A DNA stretch of 5,892 nucleotides from Dehalococcoidia bacterium UBA5627 (lineage in GTDB: Bacteria; Chloroflexota; Dehalococcoidia; Dehalococcoidales; UBA5627). Below, in pieces: positions 1 through 4,960 of this stretch (positions are counted from its first letter, which is position 1; each line of letters begins with the position of its first letter). The translations under genes and the position numbers were made by a program. The DNA is taken from assembly GCA_002421585.1 (NCBI GenBank), contig DIKD01000092.1, positions 1 through 5,892 on the forward strand. The letters run 5' to 3'. Under the pieces are notes generated by a model. The model was not told the DNA's origin. It saw only the letters and a list, made by a program, of their open reading frames with translations, and did not search any database.

Positions 1-1
1 G

Positions 2-2236
2 GGTAAATATCATCCGCACGGTGATTCATCGGTATACGATGCTATGGTGCGCATGGCACAGTCCTTCTCGATGCGGCATACACTGGTGGACGGGCAGGGT
101 AACTTCGGCAGTGTCGATAACGACCCGCCGGCAGCTATGCGTTATACCGAAGTGCGCCTGGAGACTATAGCCGAGCATATGCTGGCGGATTTGGATAAAG
201 ATACCGTTGATTTTATGCCTAACTTCGATGACAGTCTACAGGAACCGGTAGTTCTTCCCAGCCGCCTTCCCAATTTACTGGTTAACGGCAGTTCAGGCAT
301 TGCTGTCGGTATGGCTACCAATATACCGCCGCATAATTTAAGCGAGGTATGCGATGCCTTAAGCTATCTCATCGACAATCCCGATGCCGGGGTCGATGAA
401 CTGATGAAGTACGTAAAGGGTCCTGATTTTCCCACCGGCGGTATTATTTTAGGCAAAGACGGCATCGTCAGTGCCTACGCTACCGGTCACGGCAAGGTTC
501 TGGTAAGAGCCAAGGCTTACTATGAAGAATCCACCACCGGGCGTCAGCAAATAATCGTAACGGAGTTGCCCTATCAGACCAACAAGGCGGCGCTGGTAGA
601 AAAAATAGCCGAACTGGTTAAAGATAAAAAGATTGCCGGTATCAGCGACCTGCGTGATGAATCCGATAGAGACGGAATGCGCGTGGTGATCGAACTCAAG
701 AAGGAAGCTCAGTCCCGTCAGGTGTTGAATGCTCTTTATAAGTACACCGCTATGCAGTCCTCCTTCTTTGTGAATATGCTGGCGCTGGTAGACGGGCAGC
801 CGCGGGTTATAAGCCTTAAAGAGGCTTTGCAGTATTTTTTGGATTTCCGCCACGAAGTATTGACACGACGCACCAAATTCGAGTTAAAGGGAGCACAGGA
901 CCGGGCTCATATTCTCGAAGGTTTGAAAAAGGCTTTGGACTTTATCGATGAAGTCATCAAGACCATTCGCCAATCCAGATCGGCCGAAGATGCCAGAAAA
1001 GAACTGATGTCCAATTTCGAACTGACACAGATTCAGGCACAGGCAATCCTCGATATGCAATTAAGGCGCCTGGCAAGCCTTGAAAGACAGAAGATAATCG
1101 ATGAATATGAAGCGATACTTAAGACAATATCTTATCTGGAGGATTTACTTAACAATCCGCGCAAGATGATGGTGCTGGTAAAGGATGAACTCGGTGAATT
1201 AAAATCCAAATCAGGTAAAGCTCGTAAGACAGAGATAAGTATTCAGGAGGCGCTTGATTTCAGCGAGGAAGACCTGATTCCGCACCAGAGAATGGTGGTT
1301 ACATTAAGCGAGCGCGGCTTTGTAAAAAGAGTCCCTTCCAAGTCGTTTACCTTACAACACCGCGGGGGCAAGGGAATTATCGGGATGGTAACCCGCGAAC
1401 GGGATGCCGTCAGATTCCTGGTAATAGGTGATACCCATGATACGCTGTTATTCTTCACGGATAAGGGCAAGGTGTTCTGTACCAAGTGTCATGAAGTGCC
1501 ACTGGATATATCACGAATTTCCAAGGGGCAGGCTGTCATCAATCTGTTCCCGATTCCGCAGGGCGAGAGAATAGCCGCCATTATTGCAGTTAACGAATTT
1601 AAAGACGACAGCTTCCTTTTAATGGCGACAGCTAAAGGTGAAGTAAAAAAGACCGCGGTCAGCAGCTTCAGTGCAGTGCGCTCAAGCGGCTTGATTGCCA
1701 TGGATTTGGATAAAGATGATAGTCTGGTTGCCGTTTGTCAGGGGCAGGAAACGGATGATGTACTGATAATAACGCAGAAAGGTCAATCCATAAGGTTCCC
1801 TATTTCCGAACTGAGAACCAGTTTGAGAGCCAGCGGCGGAGTCTGCGGAATCAAACTGGAAAAGGAAGACAGGGTGGTCAGTATGGATGTGGCAGAAAAA
1901 GGTTCCTTCGTGCTCACTGTTACTTCGGGCGGGCACGGCAAACTGACTCCTATTGACGATTATCCGTTACAGCATCGCGCCGGCAGCGGCGTTATCACTT
2001 TTAAGATAGCAGGCAAGACCGGTGACGTGGCGGCAGCCCGTGCGGTAACCCCCGACCAGCAGGTGATGATAGTCTCCGCTAACGGTATCATCACACTGAC
2101 CCCCGTCAAGGAGAAAGACCCGCGGCAGGGAATTACGGTACAGGGCAGGAGTACGCAGGGTGTACGCCTGATGAAGCTGGAAGGCAACGACAGCGTGGTT
2201 GCCATTACCGCTTACGACGGAGAGGATAAAGAATAA
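2..2236 (+). CDS. gyrA: DNA gyrase subunit A, 5'-truncated by window edge
   Basis: GyrA is the cytoplasmic DNA-cleaving subunit of gyrase, which introduces negative supercoils as an A2B2 tetramer with GyrB. The open frame enters from position 2 and gives 744 residues. By alignment to E. coli numbering from memory, about 74 N-terminal residues are missing. The fragment opens inside the quinolone-resistance region with GKYHPHGDSS. The residues matching E. coli Ser83 (codon 26-28) and Asp87 (38-40) are both present. The catalytic tyrosine lies in AAMRYTE, codon 143-145. The cleavage/coiled-coil core runs to about fragment residue 410, followed by the beta-pinwheel C-terminal domain. That domain carries a GyrA box reading QHRGGKG (1355-1375); canonical is QRRGGKG. 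This box argues for GyrA rather than ParC. The protein ends with a short acidic tail (DGEDKE). No frameshift or internal stop is seen. A hairpin terminator follows 26 nt after the stop. Confidence 0.97.
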   Translation, partial: GKYHPHGDSSVYDAMVRMAQSFSMRHTLVDGQGNFGSVDNDPPAAMRYTEVRLETIAEHMLADLDKDTVDFMPNFDDSLQEPVVLPSRLPNLLVNGSSGIAVGMATNIPPHNLSEVCDALSYLIDNPDAGVDELMKYVKGPDFPTGGIILGKDGIVSAYATGHGKVLVRAKAYYEESTTGRQQIIVTELPYQTNKAALVEKIAELVKDKKIAGISDLRDESDRDGMRVVIELKKEAQSRQVLNALYKYTAMQSSFFVNMLALVDGQPRVISLKEALQYFLDFRHEVLTRRTKFELKGAQDRAHILEGLKKALDFIDEVIKTIRQSRSAEDARKELMSNFELTQIQAQAILDMQLRRLASLERQKIIDEYEAILKTISYLEDLLNNPRKMMVLVKDELGELKSKSGKARKTEISIQEALDFSEEDLIPHQRMVVTLSERGFVKRVPSKSFTLQHRGGKGIIGMVTRERDAVRFLVIGDTHDTLLFFTDKGKVFCTKCHEVPLDISRISKGQAVINLFPIPQGERIAAIIAVNEFKDDSFLLMATAKGEVKKTAVSSFSAVRSSGLIAMDLDKDDSLVAVCQGQETDDVLIITQKGQSIRFPISELRTSLRASGGVCGIKLEKEDRVVSMDVAEKGSFVLTVTSGGHGKLTPIDDYPLQHRAGSGVITFKIAGKTGDVAAARAVTPDQQVMIVSANGIITLTPVKEKDPRQGITVQGRSTQGVRLMKLEGNDSVVAITAYDGEDKE

Positions 2237-2262
2237 ACTTCGTCTAACAAATCGATGATATG

Positions 2263-2298
2263 AAAAGGGGCTGTCCCGACAGAGGGGCAGCCCCTTTT
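2263..2298. terminator. Bidirectional intrinsic terminator between convergent genes
   Basis: The arms AAAAGGGGCTGTCCC (2263-2277) and GGGGCAGCCCCTTTT (2284-2298) pair over 15 bp with a single G-T wobble and a 6-nt loop. The GC-rich core is bordered by A4 on one side and T4 on the other, so the hairpin can act in both directions. It lies 26 nt after the gyrA stop and 11 nt beyond the stop of the oppositely oriented crystallin-like gene. The T-tracts are short (four), so efficiency is inferred from the stem alone. Confidence 0.88.
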
Positions 2299-2909
2299 GT
2301 GATAAAAAGTTAACCTACTCTTTGACCACTGGAAGCTCTATCATTCCACCCGAATGCACCTAAAAATGGGACCATAACTATCGCTGATCCTGCCGCTCTG
2401 TAAAAATATTCGCCTGTACGACCTTCATGTTCCCAAATTATACCCAGTAACCCTGGACTAACAATAAAAGAGGAACCCTTGTCATTAAAATCTCCGAAAG
2501 AGTCCATTGTTCCAGTTATATCAAAATATTCTCCAAGATAAGTTATGTGTTCGCATAATGTTACAGAACCTCTTGTTCCCTCGATTTTATTTATATGAGT
2601 GGCTTCAATCCCTGATTGTATTAAATAATCTACCAAGAATTTTTCTGCTCCTTCAACAGTGGTAAACGCATAAAAATTGCCTTCATCGTCGGTTGTGAAA
2701 CGCAAACGATGACCGTTAAAGAGTGTAATGTCTTCTGGTTTATATAGTACTCCATCAATTATAATAGGTACTTGCGGGACTACTTGTACTATAGCCGCTT
2801 CTTCTTCAGCGGACATAGGATTAAGAGCCTCAATTTCTGAAAGCGTTAAACCATCTAGGCTTTGAAGTGATGAAGATGCAGATACTACTGAAGGAATAGA
2901 TAAAGTTAA

Positions 2910-2928
2910 GGAAACCCTGATCAAGTCC
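2910..2928 (+). repeat. Left terminal inverted repeat of the MITE-like element
   Basis: This 19-nt end pairs with the 20-nt right end. GGAAACC, CTGA and AAGTCC are shared; a one-base gap and two mismatches separate these blocks. It is directly preceded by the TAA repeat at 2907-2909. Confidence 0.8.
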
Positions 2929-2989
2929 CCGGAGATATGAGACTATAGTGATTTCGAACGTAAATAATCCATCAAATAGTAAAGAGTAA

Positions 2990-3009
2990 GGACTTTTTCA
3001 GAGGTTTCC
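2990..3009 (-). repeat. Right terminal inverted repeat of the MITE-like element
   Basis: Read on the - strand this end is GGAAACCTCTGAAAAAGTCC. It supplies the premature TGA (3000-2998) that ends translation of the signal peptide. It is directly followed on the + strand by the second TAA copy at 3010-3012. Confidence 0.8.
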
Positions 3010-3064
3010 TAATAATAAAGCTATACTAACACTTGCGACCAATATGCTCTTTTTAAACATACAT

Positions 3065-3070
3065 CCTCCA
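3065..3070 (-). promoter_or_regulatory. Shine-Dalgarno site that sets the start of the crystallin-like gene
   Basis: TGGAGG lies 4 nt before ATG 3060-3058. The spacing is slightly short, but the codons that follow (M-F-K-K) begin a classic signal peptide, which favours this start over the in-frame ATG 75 nt further upstream. Confidence 0.7.
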
Positions 3071-3132
3071 CAATAATTTTGGTTAAGGGTAAATTGGATA
3101 CTACTACTTTCTATAAAAATTATAATATTCTG

Positions 3133-3146
3133 CATCACCTCCTTCT
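3133..3146 (-). promoter_or_regulatory. Very strong Shine-Dalgarno-like sequence without a well-spaced start
   Basis: AGAAGGAGGTGATG on the - strand is nearly a full complement of the 16S rRNA 3' tail. Its own ATG (3135-3133) is only 2 nt from GGAGG, which is too close for normal initiation. That ATG is in frame with the crystallin-like start at 3060, with no stop between. It could therefore give a 25-residue N-terminal extension, or the site could serve as a ribosome loading site in the leader. The rest of the 122-nt gap between the stop at 3183 and ATG 3060 is AT-rich, with no clear promoter or terminator. Confidence 0.45.
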
Positions 3147-3182
3147 CAGATATCTTCAATATTTATGTATAACATGATGCTA

Positions 3183-4016
3183 TTAAATATACGTTAGCCC
3201 AAAACTGAATACGGATTTATCCATCATATCCAGCATAATGTAATACCTATTACCGCCGAGTTCTATCCACATGCGTATAGTAAATTCAACCCAGTCATTG
3301 TTTATTAGCTGTGCGTCTTTAATGCTGAGCGGTTGCCCTGAAGCTTTATGCGCTACATCTAAGAAGCTATCGCCAGCTAAATAAGCAGGTATGTAATCGA
3401 AGTAATACATATATGGCGAAGCACCCTGTTCAAAAAGGGCTTTAATTTCTGGATTAGTGCAAGCTATTTCTATTAACTCCTGTTTTTTTGTATCGGTTAC
3501 AGGCGTGGTTTCTATTAGTACTTCTACTATCTCAGTATTTAAAAGCCATTTAGAAAGCTCGACCGCAACAATGTTCTTTTCACCTATGCTCACATAATAC
3601 TTTAAGCCGTTTTCGGTATCAAATACTGCTGCTATTTTAATATTTTCAGTATCAATATCTTCCTCTTCGATTATCTGCTGTACTTGGGGGTTATCTAGGG
3701 CTGCTTCTATTGCCATTGCTTCATAGTCTCTTACAAGCGGTGACATATTAATTGCCAGGGCAGTTATTAAAAGTAAAACAACTGCAAATGTACTTACCAT
3801 TGCTTTTTGCCATACAGGTCTATCCGACCTGAAAAAACCGGTTATCGTATCCATTATCGATATCCTTCTCCCTTTTACGGCTGTTGCCGTTTTATTTGAG
3901 GGGGATTCGAATTTTTCTAATAAAGCCGTTTTCAAGAGCCTTTGGTGAGTATGAAGTTCGGCCTCCGGAAGCCGGGCGCTCTCCAATTTTTTTATTAAAT
4001 CCTCTTCTTTCATCAT
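3183..4016 (-). CDS. Single-pass membrane protein, probable anti-sigma factor
   Basis: The 277-residue protein has a charged cytoplasmic N-terminus of about 70 residues containing a likely amphipathic helix (LIKKLESARL). One membrane segment follows at about 71-89 (STFAVVLLLITALAINM), then an outside domain of about 185 residues. Position 30 nt downstream of an ECF-type sigma gene, together with this topology, suggests a membrane anti-sigma factor holding the sigma factor until an envelope signal arrives; this is inference. No HxxxCxxC zinc anti-sigma motif is present, so it is not a ZAS-type protein. The outer domain carries two similar segments, IEAALDNPQVQQIIE (103-117) and IEIACTNPEIKALFE (182-196), which look like a duplicated module. 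Two adjacent ATG codons are possible starts; the second (4013) is 6 nt from GAGG and may be the true one. I do not recognise a named family. Confidence 0.8.
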   Translation of the reverse strand: MMKEEDLIKKLESARLPEAELHTHQRLLKTALLEKFESPSNKTATAVKGRRISIMDTITGFFRSDRPVWQKAMVSTFAVVLLLITALAINMSPLVRDYEAMAIEAALDNPQVQQIIEEEDIDTENIKIAAVFDTENGLKYYVSIGEKNIVAVELSKWLLNTEIVEVLIETTPVTDTKKQELIEIACTNPEIKALFEQGASPYMYYFDYIPAYLAGDSFLDVAHKASGQPLSIKDAQLINNDWVEFTIRMWIELGGNRYYIMLDMMDKSVFSFGLTYI

Positions 4017-4029
4017 CCACCTCTATAAA

Positions 4030-4059
4030 GGATAACCGTTTTTTTGTTAAAAAGTTGCA
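4030..4059 (-). promoter_or_regulatory. Candidate ECF-type promoter for the membrane protein gene, overlapping the sigma gene end
   Basis: On the - strand TGCAAC (4059-4054) is followed after exactly 16 nt by GGTTATCC (4037-4030). TGCAAC resembles -35 elements used by several ECF sigma factors. The element reuses the last sigma codons (Asn-Ala-Thr-Phe-stop). It matches the element upstream of the sigma gene in both boxes and in spacing, which suggests recognition by the same sigma factor. Only 13 nt separate it from the first ATG. Confidence 0.6.
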
Positions 4060-4619
4060 TTTTCATCCATTAATTTTTTAAGTTTTTTCAGACCGCGATG
4101 CAACAGTGATTTTACGGTTCCTTCGTGTTTTCCCAGTATGATGCAGATTTCGCCGGGAGATTTTTTCTCGAAGTATTTTAATACAATTACTTCCTGGTAA
4201 ATGTTGGGTAGTTTTACTATACACTGATGCAATAAAAGAAATTCCTCGTGTTTTTGTATTTCGGCTTCAGCGCACACAATCTCGTCTTCGATGGAGATAT
4301 CGGATAGAATTTCTGAATTTTCCAGGTCCTGCTTTAGAAGTATTAGCTGCTTGTTATGTTTGTAGCTGTTGCTGATTTCGTGCTCGGCGATGCGGTACAG
4401 CCAGGCGGAGAAGGGGATGTCTCTCCATTCGAAGTGCCCTATATTTTGCAGGGCTTTCAAGAAAACTTCTGAGACTATGTCTTTAGTAACTTCTACGTTA
4501 GCTGTCCTGTGCAGGACATAGCCGAAGATTTTTTTGTAATACTCATCATAAAGCAAACCGAATGCGCAAGCATCGGTCTTTGCTTTAAAAACCAGCTCTT
4601 TTTCCTGCTCTAAATCCAT
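4047..4619 (-). CDS. ECF-type RNA polymerase sigma factor (sigma-70 family)
   Basis: The 190-residue length is typical of two-domain ECF sigma factors that direct RNA polymerase to stress or envelope regulons. Region 2 lies at about 20-88, with YDEYYKKIFGYVLHR, DIVSEVFLKAL and the -10-binding part FSAWLYRIAEHEISNSYK. A charged linker spans about 89-125. Region 4 lies at about 126-182, with LPNIYQEVIVLKYFE and the helix-turn-helix SPGEICIILGKHEGTVKSLL followed by HRGLKKLKKL. No C-terminal extension is present. It heads an apparent unit with the membrane protein gene (30-nt gap) and the crystallin-like gene. An upstream TGCAAC-16-GGTTATCC element suggests autoregulation. The start ATG 4619 has an AAGG site 4 nt away. 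I cannot assign a specific ECF group by eye. Confidence 0.93.
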   Translation of the reverse strand: MDLEQEKELVFKAKTDACAFGLLYDEYYKKIFGYVLHRTANVEVTKDIVSEVFLKALQNIGHFEWRDIPFSAWLYRIAEHEISNSYKHNKQLILLKQDLENSEILSDISIEDEIVCAEAEIQKHEEFLLLHQCIVKLPNIYQEVIVLKYFEKKSPGEICIILGKHEGTVKSLLHRGLKKLKKLMDENATF

Positions 4620-4631
4620 TATGCCTTAACA

Positions 4632-4661
4632 GGATAACCCATTTTAAGACAAAAGGTTGCA
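4632..4661 (-). promoter_or_regulatory. Candidate autoregulated ECF promoter of the sigma gene
   Basis: TGCAAC (4661-4656) and GGTTATCC (4639-4632) are separated by 16 nt, identical in boxes and spacing to the copy at 4030-4059. The spacer sequences otherwise differ, as expected for promoters. The element ends 12 nt before the sigma start codon, so the transcript would have a very short leader. The similarity continues upstream of the -35 box with the shared TTAATGGAT, which a plain promoter would not require. Confidence 0.62.
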
Positions 4662-4679
4662 TAAATCCATTAAGAATTT

Positions 4680-4730
4680 AAAAAAAATATATAAAATGAG
4701 GGAAGTCAGCGCTATTTATGCGGACTTCCC
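4680..4730 (-). terminator. Intrinsic terminator of the radical SAM-ferredoxin unit
   Basis: Read on the - strand, GGGAAGTC (4730-4723) pairs with GACTTCCC (4707-4700). An inner CGC/GCG pairing closes a 7-nt loop, with a 2-nt bulge. A T-rich stretch (TTTTATATA, then eight T) follows a few bases after the stem. The hairpin begins 20 nt after the ferredoxin stop and lies just before the sigma promoter, insulating the two units. Confidence 0.75.
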
Positions 4731-4750
4731 CCAAAGTTGTGTTTATTTCT

Positions 4751-4930
4751 TTATGCCTGCGATACTTCTATAGAGTCCATCGGGCAGGCGTCCTTACAAT
4801 CCCCGCAGCTCTGGCACTTGCTGTTATCCGATACTTTACAGATGCTGTCGTCCAGGTAAAGAATTTCTTGCGGGCATACGTCCGTGCAGGCTCCGCAACC
4901 GATGCAAGATTGTTCGTCGATTTTGACCAT
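4751..4930 (-). CDS. 2[4Fe-4S] ferredoxin, 59 residues
   Basis: This short gene encodes a soluble low-potential electron carrier. Two classical cluster motifs are present, CIGCGACTDVCP (Cys9, 12, 15, 19) and CQSCGDCKDACP (Cys39, 42, 45, 49). All eight ligands are present, each set of four ending in Cys-Pro, as in clostridial-type ferredoxins. A ninth cysteine (Cys31) sits between the motifs. The length fits the family's usual 55-60 residues. The start at ATG 4930 gives the typical MVKIDEQSC opening. The only purine-rich site (AGGGGG, 4945-4950) lies 14 nt upstream, farther than usual. The gene follows the radical SAM gene by 30 nt in the same direction and precedes a terminator, so the two are probably co-transcribed. 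A role as electron donor to the radical SAM enzyme is plausible but inferred from context only. Confidence 0.95.
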   Translation of the reverse strand: MVKIDEQSCIGCGACTDVCPQEILYLDDSICKVSDNSKCQSCGDCKDACPMDSIEVSQA

Positions 4931-4960
4931 TGTTTTAGTTGTTTCCCCCTCTTTTAAAAT

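Larger units (their letters stand above)
2910..3009. mobile_element. 100-bp MITE-like element with terminal inverted repeats, IS5-type
   Basis: This short non-coding element is bounded by imperfect inverted repeats. Read inward, the left end is GGAAACCCTGATCAAGTCC and the right end is GGAAACCTCTGAAAAAGTCC. The flanking trinucleotide TAA is present on both sides (2907-2909 and 3010-3012). A 3-bp TNA duplication and ends of this kind are known for some IS5-family subgroups, so the element is probably mobilised in trans by such a transposase; the family is inferred. The interior has no open frame of note. Excising 103 bp restores the host gene's frame, which independently supports these boundaries. 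Confidence 0.85.
2310..3060 (-). pseudogene. Secreted beta/gamma-crystallin-like protein, interrupted by a 100-bp insertion
   Basis: The gene starts at ATG 3060 behind a GGAGG site and encodes MFKKSILVASVSIALLL. It then enters a 100-bp inserted element and stops at TGA 3000-2998. Past the element the frame resumes, shifted, and runs open to TAA 2312-2310. Removing the element and one 3-bp repeat rejoins the frames into a 215-residue protein. The rebuilt N-terminus is a typical Sec signal peptide: KK, a hydrophobic core, then a probable signal peptidase I site at VVSA-SSS. The C-terminal part (rebuilt residues about 130-215) has two Greek-key-like units, containing TLCEHITYLGE and WEHEGRTGE. 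Each ends in a calcium double-clamp motif: NDKGSS (2469-2486) and NDRASS (2328-2345). Such domains are known to bind Ca2+ and occur in secreted bacterial proteins. The preceding segment (PEDITLFNG, then YAFTTVEGAEKFL) resembles N-terminal regions I associate with such proteins, with less certainty. The 3' frame taken alone would need a TTG start (2924) inside the element and would lack a signal peptide, so a functional product is unlikely. Confidence 0.85.

Noticed and set aside
449..2205. Several open frames on the - strand inside gyrA
   Set aside because: They are antisense to a well-conserved gene, have no recognisable domains or ribosome sites, and show no protein-like composition.
2310..2924. 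Separate intact 204-residue gene starting at TTG 2924
   Set aside because: The TTG lies within the terminal repeat of the inserted element and lacks a convincing ribosome site. The true start and signal peptide are found upstream of the element.
2939..2977. Promoter inside the inserted element (TTGATG with TATAGT, - strand)
   Set aside because: The spacing is 22 nt, too long for a standard sigma-70 promoter, and the hexamers are only moderate matches.
3131..3148. Fragment of a 16S rRNA gene 3' end on the + strand
   Set aside because: Similarity is limited to the part complementary to a Shine-Dalgarno site, with no upstream rRNA sequence; a strong ribosome site explains it.
4718..4957. 79-codon + strand open frame over the ferredoxin gene
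   Set aside because: It is the shadow of the ferredoxin, whose eight cluster cysteines clearly define the - strand as coding.
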